Source: CAVVJA01 sp963779485
GTDB taxonomy: Bacteria; Actinomycetota; Actinomycetes; Mycobacteriales; Jatrophihabitantaceae
Assembly: GCA_963779485.1 (NCBI GenBank)
Contig: CAVZYJ010000004.1
Span: 124,001 to 188,000, forward strand
Direction: 5' to 3'
DNA: 64,000 nucleotides
Below the pieces are notes generated by a model. That model worked only from the letters and a program-made list of their open reading frames with translations. It did not search any database and was not told the origin of the DNA. Below are positions 7,849-16,466 of the stretch, in pieces (position 1 is the first letter of the stretch; each line of letters begins with the position of its first letter). The position numbers and the translations under genes were made by a program.

Positions 7849-9351
7849 ATGAGTGCGAGCAAGAGTGGCACCCGCAAGAGGGCCGCCAAAGGCGCCACCA
7901 AGGGTGCGGCCAAGAACGGCAAGGGCACGGGTAAGCGCGCGAAGACGATCTACCACCCGAGCTTCGACGAGCGACGGACCACCGGCAAGGCGGCCCGGGA
8001 TCAGATGCCGCTGGACAGCCAGGACGACTGGGCGCCGGCCGCGGATAGACCGGACCCGGTGGCGTTGCTGGAGGCGCAGGATGCCACCCGGGATGCCGAC
8101 CTCGTGCCGGTGCGGCACGGTCGGATGATGGTCTCGCCGTTCACCTTCTATCGTGGTGCGGCGAAGATCATGGCGGCCGATCTCAAGGGCACGTCCACCG
8201 CCGGCTTGAACGTGCAGCTCTGTGGCGATGCGCATCTGTCGAACTTCGGGGTGTTCGGCTCTCCGGAGCGGCTGTTGCTCTTCGACGTCAACGACTTCGA
8301 CGAGACGTTGGCCGGCCCATTCGAGTACGACGTGAAGCGGATGGCGGCGAGCTTCACGATTGCCGCGCGTAACAACGGATTCAAGAAAGGGGATGCGCGA
8401 CTCGTGACCCAGGCGGCGGTCACCGCGTACCGCCAGGCGATGGCCTCGTTCGCCACGATGGGTTTGATGGAGACCTGGTATTCCCGGTTGGACGAAGATC
8501 AATTGCTCGGCGGCATTCGCAGCGCGGGGGTCGGCAGCAACCGGGCGGAGAAGCGGGCGGTCAAGACGGCGGAGCGGAACATCGCGAAAGCGCGGACCCG
8601 GGACAGCCTGCAGGCGCTGTCCAAGCTGTGTGAGGTCGTGGACGGGAAGTACCGCATCGTCAGTCAGGCGCCGGTGCTCGTGCCGGCCCGGGACATCGCG
8701 GCTACCTACGGCATAACCGAGGATGTCGAAGAGTTGATGCGCGAAGAACTTCGCGCCTATCGAGAGACGTTGCGCGACGACGTCCGCGAGTTGCTCGAAC
8801 GCTTCGAATACGTCGACTCGGCTCGCAAGGTCGTCGGCGTGGGCAGCGTGGGCACCCGTGCCTTCATCATTCTGCTGCGTGGCCGCACCGAGGGGGATCC
8901 ACTGTTCTTGCAGATCAAGGAGGCCACGTCGTCGGTGCTGGAGGACGACCTGCCGAAGAGCACGTATCCCAATCACGGCCAACGCGTCGTGCAGGGGCAA
9001 CGCAGAATGCAGGCGGCCAGCGACATCTTCCTTGGCTGGACGGTCGGCGTCGACCCCAATCGGCACTTCTACTGGCGGCAGCTGCGCGACATGAAAGGCT
9101 CGGCTGAGGTCGAATTGATGATCCCGACCGGTATGCGCGTCTACGCCGACATTTGTGGCTGGACGCTCGCTCGCGCCCACGCCCGGTCCGGTGACCCAAT
9201 TGCGATCACGTCCTACCTCGGCTCGACTGACCAATTCGACCAGTCGATCGTGGCCTTCTCCGAGCGTTACGCCGAGCAGAACGAACAGGACTATCGCGCC
9301 TTCATTGACGCAATCCAGTCCGGACGCTTGGAGGCCCTCGAGGGCGTGTGA
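7849..9351 (+). CDS. DUF2252 family protein (copy 1)
   Basis: A 500-residue DUF2252 protein. After a Lys/Ala/Gly-rich basic N-terminus (about 30 residues) come the family landmarks VRHGRMMVSPFTFYRG, CGDAHLSNFG (near 124), DVNDFDETLAGPFEYD and VGVGSVGTRAF. The CGDAHLSNFG and NDFDE pair recalls the catalytic and metal loops of aminoglycoside-phosphotransferase-like kinases, but no substrate is established for the family. A second, clearly homologous copy lies at 18641-20086. The basic tail here is absent from that copy and could bind nucleic acid or the membrane surface. Confidence 0.88.
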   Translation: MSASKSGTRKRAAKGATKGAAKNGKGTGKRAKTIYHPSFDERRTTGKAARDQMPLDSQDDWAPAADRPDPVALLEAQDATRDADLVPVRHGRMMVSPFTFYRGAAKIMAADLKGTSTAGLNVQLCGDAHLSNFGVFGSPERLLLFDVNDFDETLAGPFEYDVKRMAASFTIAARNNGFKKGDARLVTQAAVTAYRQAMASFATMGLMETWYSRLDEDQLLGGIRSAGVGSNRAEKRAVKTAERNIAKARTRDSLQALSKLCEVVDGKYRIVSQAPVLVPARDIAATYGITEDVEELMREELRAYRETLRDDVRELLERFEYVDSARKVVGVGSVGTRAFIILLRGRTEGDPLFLQIKEATSSVLEDDLPKSTYPNHGQRVVQGQRRMQAASDIFLGWTVGVDPNRHFYWRQLRDMKGSAEVELMIPTGMRVYADICGWTLARAHARSGDPIAITSYLGSTDQFDQSIVAFSERYAEQNEQDYRAFIDAIQSGRLEALEGV

Positions 9352-9370
9352 ACCCAGGGTCCCGTCAGCG

Positions 9371-10039
9371 ATGGCCGACCGACGTCCTGCTCGTAATCCG
9401 GAGAGCTATGCCTGGCCGCTGCTGGCCATCGTGGTGGTCATCCTGCCTCAGGTCCTGGTGCCGTCTCGTGATCGCGTCGGTCCGCCGTTGCTCGTGCCGA
9501 TCATCGAGACGGCCGCCTTCCTGGGCATGCTGATCATCGCGGCCAAGCCCGGGCCGGTTCCGCGAAGCGCGCGGCCGATCGTCCTGTTCCTGTTCGCCCT
9601 GCTCGTGTTCGCGAATGCCGTGGCGGCGTTCCGTCTCGTCGGCATCGTGTTAGGCAGCGGCAAGATCCACGGCGTGGAGCTGACCGCCAACCGGCTCCTT
9701 ACCGCCGGCGCGCTGGTCCTCGGCACCAACATCGTCACGTTCGGCCTGCTGTACTGGCAGGTCGACGGCGGCGGTCCCGCGGGTCGCGCCGCCACCCCGG
9801 CGCCCTACCCCGACTTCCAGTTCCCCCAGACCGTGACCACGGGTCTCGCTGCTCCCGGGTGGCGCCCCCGCTTCCCCGACCACCTCTATGTCGCATTCAC
9901 GAACCTGGTCGCGTTCAGCCCCACCGATACGATGCCGCTCACGGTCCGGGCCAAGGCGCTCATGGCCCTGCAATCGCTCATCTCGGTCGCGGTGCTCGTC
10001 GTCGTGCTGGCCAGGGTGATCAACATCCTCCCGTCGTGA
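9371..10039 (+). CDS. four-helix integral membrane protein, hypothetical
   Basis: A 222-residue protein starting MADRRPARNPESYAWP, 19 bases after the DUF2252 stop with no good ribosome-binding site, which suggests coupling. Hydrophobic helices lie near residues 13-30, 36-54, 68-90 and 105-122, followed by a soluble loop and a last helix near 192-215. The segment before the last helix (YVAFTNLVAFSPTDTMPLT) resembles the re-entrant region of two-helix channel-like families, but the potassium filter sequence is missing. Function unknown. Confidence 0.6.
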   Translation: MADRRPARNPESYAWPLLAIVVVILPQVLVPSRDRVGPPLLVPIIETAAFLGMLIIAAKPGPVPRSARPIVLFLFALLVFANAVAAFRLVGIVLGSGKIHGVELTANRLLTAGALVLGTNIVTFGLLYWQVDGGGPAGRAATPAPYPDFQFPQTVTTGLAAPGWRPRFPDHLYVAFTNLVAFSPTDTMPLTVRAKALMALQSLISVAVLVVVLARVINILPS

Positions 10040-10098
10040 CGTAGTGGGGTTTTCACTTACGCTGTGGTGACCATTGGTAAACGGAGAGGGTCGGAGCC

Positions 10099-12042
10099 GT
10101 GGGCCTATGGCAACACGCCCAGAGCGCTCTGACGACGATCCGTGCGCGATGGCGGCTCCGGATACGGTGGCCATCCCCGCTTCTTGTCGGCTGCGGCGCC
10201 CTGGCCGTGCTGGCCACCGCGGTCAGCCTCTACCTGCGCTCCCTGGTGCCTTTGGATGTCGGAGGTTCTCCGTACGACGAGGGGCTCTACGTCCGACTGG
10301 CCACGGCCCTGAGCCAGGGTGACTGGCTTGGCCCCTTCACCAAGGTCACCTTGTCGAAGAACCCGTCCTACGCCGGGTTCGTCGCGGCGATGCACCAGAT
10401 CGGGCTGCCGCTCAAGATCGGCGAGCACATCACGTACCTGCTGGCTGCGGCAGCCTTTGCCGGCTGCGTGTGGATCTGCACCCGGCGACCCGGACTGACC
10501 ACCGCCGCGTACGTGATTCTCGCGCTCCGGCCGGAAAGCTTCGCCCGGCTGGACGCGTCCGTGCTCCGGGACGGCTGGAACGCCTCGCTGGGTCTGCTGT
10601 TCGTCTCCCTGACCTTTATCGCCGCCACGGCTACGGTGAGCCGACGCCGGCGGTGGTGGTTCGTGCTACCGGCGGCGCTGGCGGGTTTTGTCGGCGCATT
10701 GTTCCTTCTCTGTCGCGAGGAGGGCATGTCGCTTTTCCCGGCGATCGCCGTGATCGTCCTCGGGGTGCCGTTGGTGGCCGCACTCCAGCATCGACGAAAG
10801 ACGCGTCGAGCGGAAAGCCCCACGGATGAGCAGGCTGCGCCCGCTGCGCCGTCCGACGCTGCGACGGGGGTATTCCCGAGGCAGCTCGTGGCCCGGCGGC
10901 TGGTCAGGCCGGTACTTCGCTATGCGGTGCTGCTCGTCGTGTTCGGCGTCGCACTCATCGCCCCGATCCGGACGGTCGAGTACGAGAACAAGCAGCATTA
11001 CGGGGTCGCGCTTACTAACGACCAGACGACCGGGATGTTCGCGCGGGCGTTTGCCGACTGGTCACGGGTGCGGGCCGGAAGCCGGCAAACCCAGCGGCCG
11101 ATTTCCTACGCCCAGCGCGCGGCGGTCTACGACGTGAGCCCGGCGGCGGCCGAACTGCGGCCGTGGCTGGATCTGCGGGGGAACGCCTGGCTGCCGTCGA
11201 CGTGCACGGTGTCGCGCATGCGGGACGGTGACTGCGATTTCTCCGGTGGCACGCTGATCTGGGCAATGCGCGACGCCGCTGTCTCGGCCGGTCACTACGC
11301 GACGGCGACTGATCTGCAGAGGTACTTCGGCCAGATCGATCGCGACATCAACCGCGCTTGCTCGGCGGGCCGGCTGCGCTGCGACACCCGGCTGCCGATC
11401 TCCCTACAGCCACTTACCCAGCTGCAGCTGGGTCCGTTCTTCGACGAGATCTGGAGCCAGTCCCAGCGAGTGCTGTTCGCCGACGGTTTCACCGATCTCG
11501 GTGGTCGCCTGGTGCCGCGACCGGGGGACCTCGAGGCGACGCGGGCGATCGTCGTCGGGCTGCCGCCCAACCCGGCGACCCTCCGCACCCAGCTGGCCGA
11601 TCTGCACGCGAAGGCCGGCATCTACAACACGATCGCGACCGTCTACCGATTCCTGCTTCCGGCGTCATTGGTGCTCGGACTCGTCGGCCTTGGCCTGGCG
11701 GCGATCCGTCCGCGCGGCCGGGGCCGACGGATGGCCGTTGTCCTCGGTCTAGCGCTGCTGGTCGGTATAGCGGCGCGGCTCGCCGCCATCGCGGTTGTCG
11801 ACACCGTCGTGTTCGCCGTCAACGGAGATCGCTACGAGATGCTGACCCGCCTACTGGCGCAGAGCTTCGGCCTACTCGGCACCCTGCTGTTGGTCGACCG
11901 ACTCTGGCCCAGGGCCACGCCGCCTCCGACATCGATCGCCGACAGTCCTCCGGCTGAGACCGAACCGGCGCCGGCCATGCCGTCAGATGAACTTGGCCCG
12001 CTACCGGCCGAAGCCGAGGCGCCCGTTCCGCCGGCGGCTTGA
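10099..12042 (+). CDS. polytopic membrane protein, possible GT-C-like
   Basis: A 647-residue protein with about ten hydrophobic segments: one near the N-terminus, a group between ~115 and ~300, a large extracytoplasmic domain (~305-510) with several cysteines, and C-terminal helices ~515-620 before a Pro/Ala/Glu-rich tail. The acidic PYDEGLYV just after the first helix is placed like the catalytic acidic loop of GT-C glycosyltransferases (Dol-P-sugar-dependent), which is the only hint of function. Starts at GTG 10099. I cannot name a family with confidence. Confidence 0.55.
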   Translation: MGLWQHAQSALTTIRARWRLRIRWPSPLLVGCGALAVLATAVSLYLRSLVPLDVGGSPYDEGLYVRLATALSQGDWLGPFTKVTLSKNPSYAGFVAAMHQIGLPLKIGEHITYLLAAAAFAGCVWICTRRPGLTTAAYVILALRPESFARLDASVLRDGWNASLGLLFVSLTFIAATATVSRRRRWWFVLPAALAGFVGALFLLCREEGMSLFPAIAVIVLGVPLVAALQHRRKTRRAESPTDEQAAPAAPSDAATGVFPRQLVARRLVRPVLRYAVLLVVFGVALIAPIRTVEYENKQHYGVALTNDQTTGMFARAFADWSRVRAGSRQTQRPISYAQRAAVYDVSPAAAELRPWLDLRGNAWLPSTCTVSRMRDGDCDFSGGTLIWAMRDAAVSAGHYATATDLQRYFGQIDRDINRACSAGRLRCDTRLPISLQPLTQLQLGPFFDEIWSQSQRVLFADGFTDLGGRLVPRPGDLEATRAIVVGLPPNPATLRTQLADLHAKAGIYNTIATVYRFLLPASLVLGLVGLGLAAIRPRGRGRRMAVVLGLALLVGIAARLAAIAVVDTVVFAVNGDRYEMLTRLLAQSFGLLGTLLLVDRLWPRATPPPTSIADSPPAETEPAPAMPSDELGPLPAEAEAPVPPAA

Positions 12043-12057
12043 CGAGTGCCGGAGTTG

Positions 12058-12669
12058 CTACTTCGGCGACTGCAGCCAGGGATCGCGCAGGTCGAAGAAC
12101 TCCGGCACCCCGGTGCTGAGCCGGTCCATCTCCTCCATCTGGGCCTGCAGCTCCGGCGGCGGGTCCTTGCGCTCACCCTCGCGCGCATCGGCTTCGGACG
12201 TGAAGTACATGGCCATCGTCCAGGTGTTGTCGGTATGAGCGATGCCTAGGCTCCCGATCACGTCCGGCCGGAAAGCGGCCCATTCATCGGTATTCTCGTT
12301 CATCAGTTGCTGGGCGCGATCGGGGTCCGGGCCTTGCTCGCCCCGCATGACCTGGACGAACCCGGCACGATCGGGATCGCCGTGCAGATCCGGCATCACC
12401 TTCGTGCTGTCGCGGAACGTGGCCTCTCCGTCGAACAACTTCGCGGTTTCCGCCCACCACTGGTCTTGCTCGGGCCGATCGCTGTTGCGGCGCGCGGCTT
12501 CCTCCGATTCGAACCGGGCGAGCGCTACGAGCCGCCCGTCGTCGGTAACGCCTGCGGTCGAACCCAACCATCCTGCGGCTCCGGGCGCGAGTTCTGCGAT
12601 CCACCGGTCCAAGGCCGCGTGGACCGCTGCCGGATCGGACACCTTGCCTGTAATCACCTGGACGAACAT
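12058..12669 (-). CDS. tandem ferredoxin-like (ABM-type) domain protein, hypothetical
   Basis: A 203-residue soluble protein that looks like an internal duplication: FVQVITGKV at residue 2 and FVQVMRGEQ near residue 102 each open a ~95-residue half with an alpha/beta pattern typical of the antibiotic-biosynthesis-monooxygenase (dimeric alpha-beta barrel) fold. GGGGG precedes ATG 12669 by six bases, so I prefer it to the upstream TTG at 12675. No catalytic residues can be assigned. It converges on the membrane protein upstream in coordinate order. Confidence 0.6.
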   Translation of the reverse strand: MFVQVITGKVSDPAAVHAALDRWIAELAPGAAGWLGSTAGVTDDGRLVALARFESEEAARRNSDRPEQDQWWAETAKLFDGEATFRDSTKVMPDLHGDPDRAGFVQVMRGEQGPDPDRAQQLMNENTDEWAAFRPDVIGSLGIAHTDNTWTMAMYFTSEADAREGERKDPPPELQAQMEEMDRLSTGVPEFFDLRDPWLQSPK

Positions 12670-12987
12670 CGTCAACCCCCTTGGCGCTTGCGTCGAGGCC
12701 CATGCTTCGACATGTCTGCGACGCTACGAGCGGCAGCGCTCAGCGTCTATGACTGAGCACGATGGTCGAGAACGGCATAAATCGGCAAGAGGTGCCGACC
12801 TAGGAAGTGGCTAGGCATCGCATACACCAGTAGGCCGCGTACTCAGTGTGACTACTGTTTCTCCATTTCCTTACGGCCCGGCAACCGCGCGGTCGAGTTC
12901 GTCGGCCGCTTGCTGCCGTCCGGCGACTGGCTGATAATCGGGTCGATCATCGGAATTTGGCAATTCTGGCCATCCAGAGGAGGACCA
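12670..12987. other. intergenic region, no gene supported
   Basis: About 320 bases between divergently oriented genes, so it should hold promoters for both. AGGAGG just before 12988 is the ribosome-binding site of the downstream gene. Short ORFs here lack codon bias and start signals. The stretch near 12845-12870 is T/C-rich on the plus strand. I see no repeats or RNA structures I can name. Confidence 0.4.
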
Positions 12988-13404
12988 ATGGCGGTCGCGC
13001 TCAATCCCTATCTCAGCTTCAAGTCCAGTGCGCGGGAGGCAATGGAGTTCTATCAGTCGGTTTTTGGTGGCAATCTGGATGTCCAGACGTTCAAGGACCT
13101 CAATGCGGCGAAGGACCCGGCTGAGGAGAACCTCGTCATGCACTCTCAGCTCGAGGGTGACAACGGCATCCTATTCATGGCATCTGACACGCCGAGCCGG
13201 ATGGAATACCAATCGGGCACAAACTTCAGCATGTCGCTGAGCGGCGACGATGCCGACCTGCTGCGTGGCTACTTTGACAAATTGGCGAGTGGCGGCACGG
13301 TGACGATGCCACTGGAAAAGGCGATCTGGGGTGACACATTCGGCATGTGCGCCGACAAATTCGGTGTGAATTGGCTCGTCAACATCTCGGGTCAGGGGCA
13401 ATAA
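12988..13404 (+). CDS. VOC (glyoxalase/bleomycin resistance, PhnB-like) family protein
   Basis: A 138-residue single-module VOC protein starting MAVALNPYLSF behind a strong AGGAGG. The PhnB/3-demethylubiquinone-type pattern is clear: FKSSAREAMEFYQSVFGG at the start, MASDTP mid-protein, and WGDTFGMCADKFGVNWLVN at the end. Family members are metal-dependent isomerases, dioxygenases or binding proteins; many PhnB-like members have no known substrate. The ORF could be extended to 12910 but only this ATG has a ribosome-binding site. Confidence 0.82.
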   Translation: MAVALNPYLSFKSSAREAMEFYQSVFGGNLDVQTFKDLNAAKDPAEENLVMHSQLEGDNGILFMASDTPSRMEYQSGTNFSMSLSGDDADLLRGYFDKLASGGTVTMPLEKAIWGDTFGMCADKFGVNWLVNISGQGQ

Positions 13405-13453
13405 GCGCGTCCATTGTCTATCGATCGCCAATCCAAGCAGCGGGGAAGGCACG

Positions 13454-13999
13454 ATGACTGACGTCGATGTACTGGTCGTGGGCGCGGGACCGGTTGGGCT
13501 GACGGCAGCATCGGAGCTTCGGCGACGCGGCATCGAATGCCGGGTGGTCGATCGGTTGCCGTCGCCGGCGATGGTGGCCAAGGCCGTCGGGATCCAGCCG
13601 CGCACGTTGGAGATCTGGGAGGCCGCCGGCCTGGCCCAGGACGCGCTCGATGCGGCCACGCAGCTGCACGGGCAGAAGGTGTTCGTCAATGGCGAGCAGA
13701 CGGCCGAGCTGACATTGACCCTTCCGCCGTCGGTGCCATTCGGGTTCGTCGCGCTGCCGCAGTACGAGGCCGAGCGAGTCTTGACCGAGCAGCTGCGGCG
13801 GCTGGGCACGTCGGTCGAGCGAGGGTTGGAGTTGGTCCGGTTCGACCAGGATGCGGACGGGGTGACCGCCCGCCTGTCGGGCTCGCAAGGATCGGAGACG
13901 GCGCGGGCCGGATTCCTCGTCGGCTGCGACGTCGGCTATCGAGCCGCGCCGGCCGACCCGACCGCGCTAGCCCGCTACCTCGACACCATCTTCGCCTGA
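13454..13999 (+). pseudogene. FAD-dependent aromatic-ring monooxygenase, internally deleted remnant
   Basis: The first ~155 residues are a normal FAD-binding_3 N-terminus: VLVVGAGPVGLTAASEL (dinucleotide fold), IQPRTLEIWEAAGL, and the start of the second FAD motif, GFLVGCD. At that point the expected GAHS...R continuation is replaced by VGYRAAPADPTALARYLD, which looks like the extreme C-terminus of the same enzyme class (typically ...RPDGYVGYRA). About 300 codons are therefore missing in frame, leaving 181 residues without a substrate domain. Unlikely to be catalytic. The deletion interpretation rests on family knowledge. Confidence 0.75.
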
Positions 14000-14209
14000 C
14001 GCGAACGGACCAACAACGTAACGGATCTGGCCGCGCTAGCGGTCGCCGGGATCAGCCGGGCGACCGTGTCGAACATCGTGGGAGCAGATCAAACTGAGCG
14101 CGTCGCGGTGTGTCTGATCAGGGGCATAGAATCCGCACCGTCCGATGAAGTAGCCAGCGCCGTGGACGCGACCCATCGCTTAAGCCCCGTCGCGAACGCT
14201 CGGCGCTAA
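14000..14209 (+). pseudogene. possible helix-turn-helix gene relic
   Basis: In the same frame as the preceding stop codon the sequence stays open to a TAA at 14207-14209 and translates to a protein-like stretch containing DLAALAVAGISRATVSNIVG, which resembles a LacI- or recombinase-type helix-turn-helix. The only in-frame start, GTG 14066, falls inside the helix, so a complete gene is not present. It may be debris from the event that deleted the monooxygenase core. Low confidence. Confidence 0.25.
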
Positions 14210-14227
14210 GACGCGGGCGGGTCGCCG

Positions 14228-16165
14228 ATGTCGCAACAGTCACCAGCGCCGCGAGGGACAGCTCCACCGCCACGGCCGCGCTTCCGGATCGGCTTCGTAT
14301 GGATCTTGATAGCCCTCGTACTTCTGGCGATCAATGTGTACGCCGGCACGCGAGCGATGCAGCCGGCGTCGCGGCTACGCGTTCCGTACATTCCGTTCTT
14401 TCTCGATCAAGTGAACGCGGGTCACGTCAAGGACATCACGTCGAAGGGGACGGCAGTCCAAGGCACGTTCACGCAGCCGCAGTCATACGCGGGTTCCAAG
14501 GCGACGACGCTTTTTCAGACCGAGATCCCCACATTTGCCGACAACACCACCCTGTCAGCGCTTCTCCGGACCAAGGGAGTCGTTGTCAATGCCCAACCAC
14601 TAGATACCGGGGGGTCGTGGTGGCAGAACCTGTTATTGGGCTTCGGGCCGACGATCTTGTTTGTAGCGCTGCTGTTTTGGCTGGTGCGGCGGGCCGGAAA
14701 GATGCAGAACATTCTTGGCTCGTTCGGCCGCTCACGCGCACGGCGCTATCAGCCATCGGGTGACCGGGTCACGTTCGCGGATGTGGCGGGGATCGACGAG
14801 GCGAAAGCGGAACTGAGCGAGGTCGTCGACTTCCTGCGTCATCCGGACAAGTACCGAAAGCTCGGCGGCCGGATCCCGCACGGTGTCCTGCTCTCCGGTG
14901 CGCCGGGCACAGGCAAGACGCTCCTGGCCCGAGCGGTTGCTGGCGAGGCGAACGCGCCGTTCTTCTCGATGGCCGCATCGGAGTTCGTCGAGGCGATCGT
15001 CGGGGTTGGCGCCGCCCGCGTACGCGACCTGTTCGCCCAGGCAAAGGCGGCCGCGCCGGCGATCGTGTTCATCGACGAGCTCGATGCGATCGGCCGGTCA
15101 CGCACGTCCGGAGTTGCGGGCTTCAGCGGCGGCAACGACGAACGCGAGCAGACACTGAATCAGATCCTGACCGAGATGGACGGGTTCGACCCGTCCGTCA
15201 GCGCGATCGTCATCGCCGCGACCAACCGGCCCGACGTCCTCGACCAGGCCCTGCTACGTCCCGGGCGTTTCGATCGCAGGATCGCGGTACAGCCTCCCGA
15301 CCGCACTGGTCGCGAGGCGATCCTCAAAGTGCATGCACGCGACGTGCCTCTCGGACCGGACGTCGACCTCGGCCGGATCGCGTCGACGACACCGGGCATG
15401 GTCGGAGCGGACCTCGCCAATCTGGTCAACGAGGCAGCTCTGCTCGCCGCGCGACGCAACCACGACGTGGTTAACGAATCCGACTTTGCCGACGCGCTCG
15501 AGCGAATCGTGCTCGGCGCCGAACGGCAGGTGATGATGAGCCCGCAGGAACGGCGCCGCACTGTATACCACGAAGCCGGCCACGCGATTGTCGGCATGCT
15601 CACCGACGGCGCCGACCCCGTCCGCAAGGTCTCGATCATCCCGCGAGGGGTGGCACTCGGCGTCACCTTCGCAGCGCCCGAGACCGACCGCTTCACCTAC
15701 CGCGAGCCCGAGGTTCACGCGAAGATCAACGTCGCTCTCGGCGGCCGGGCGGCAGAGGAAGTTGTTTTCGGCGAGACGAGCACCGGCGCCGAGTCAGACA
15801 TCCAGCAGCTGACCGAGATCGCCCGCCAAATGGTCGGCCGCTGGGGCATGAGCTCGGCGATCGGGCCCGTCGCCGTTCTCCCGCGCGATGGCGCCGGACC
15901 CCTCCTGCCGGGTGCCGCTGAGGTCTCGCCGGACACCCAGAGACTCGTCGACGACGAAGTGCGCCGCATCATCGACGAGTCCCATCAGCAAGTGGTTGAC
16001 CTGCTGCGCGATAACCGCAGCAAGCTCGATGCTCTCGCGGCCGCGCTGCTCGAATACGAGACCCTCGACGAGAAGGACGCGTACGCAGCCGCAGGCGTCC
16101 TACGAACCGACATACCCACCGCCGACTCGTACACGTCAGCGGCTCGATCGCGGACCGACGACTAA
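14228..16165 (+). CDS. ftsH: ATP-dependent zinc metalloprotease FtsH
   Basis: Membrane-bound AAA+ protease that degrades misfolded membrane proteins and short-lived regulators. The 645 residues show two N-terminal helices (~19-38 and ~136-155) around an extracytoplasmic domain, Walker A GAPGTGKT (~221-228), Walker B IVFIDELDAIGRS, the second region of homology TNRPDVLDQALLRPGRFDRR and the zinc site HEAGH (~448-452) with a downstream acidic ligand in GAESDIQQLTE. It lacks the long disordered C-terminal tail of many actinobacterial housekeeping FtsH proteins and sits in the less conserved part of the window, so it may be an accessory copy. Confidence 0.93.
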   Translation: MSQQSPAPRGTAPPPRPRFRIGFVWILIALVLLAINVYAGTRAMQPASRLRVPYIPFFLDQVNAGHVKDITSKGTAVQGTFTQPQSYAGSKATTLFQTEIPTFADNTTLSALLRTKGVVVNAQPLDTGGSWWQNLLLGFGPTILFVALLFWLVRRAGKMQNILGSFGRSRARRYQPSGDRVTFADVAGIDEAKAELSEVVDFLRHPDKYRKLGGRIPHGVLLSGAPGTGKTLLARAVAGEANAPFFSMAASEFVEAIVGVGAARVRDLFAQAKAAAPAIVFIDELDAIGRSRTSGVAGFSGGNDEREQTLNQILTEMDGFDPSVSAIVIAATNRPDVLDQALLRPGRFDRRIAVQPPDRTGREAILKVHARDVPLGPDVDLGRIASTTPGMVGADLANLVNEAALLAARRNHDVVNESDFADALERIVLGAERQVMMSPQERRRTVYHEAGHAIVGMLTDGADPVRKVSIIPRGVALGVTFAAPETDRFTYREPEVHAKINVALGGRAAEEVVFGETSTGAESDIQQLTEIARQMVGRWGMSSAIGPVAVLPRDGAGPLLPGAAEVSPDTQRLVDDEVRRIIDESHQQVVDLLRDNRSKLDALAAALLEYETLDEKDAYAAAGVLRTDIPTADSYTSAARSRTDD

Positions 16166-16466
16166 CTTGTACGTCCACGGGAGCGACCCTCAACGATCCG
16201 GCCAGTCCCGTTCCAAAATGTAATCCGCCTCGGTGCGCGAGCGCCTCGGTGGCAGAGTTTTCCCATATATCGTTGAGGAACCCTCCAGCTCCGCACGGGC
16301 AGATTACGCGCTTTCGCCCTCGCCGGCGCTTACTCGATGTGGCGTAGAACGTCCCAGGGCAGGCGCTTGAGGAGGAAACTACGACCTTGCCGATTCTTGC
16401 TTCGGCGAACTTCTAGCGCGAATTTGCCCCGCCGTTGTCGTGCGACGAGCGACCGTGATTGGCCGG
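16166..16466. other. intergenic region, no gene supported
   Basis: About 300 bases between convergent ftsH and the aldo/keto reductase gene. It is less GC-rich than its surroundings (for example TTTTCCCATATATCG near 16259) and contains a short direct repeat CGCCTCGGTG (16229, 16245). A minus-strand stretch ending at 16330 reads like protein (LLKRLPWDVLRHIE, stop) but has no recognisable family or start; it may be a relic. Confidence 0.35.
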
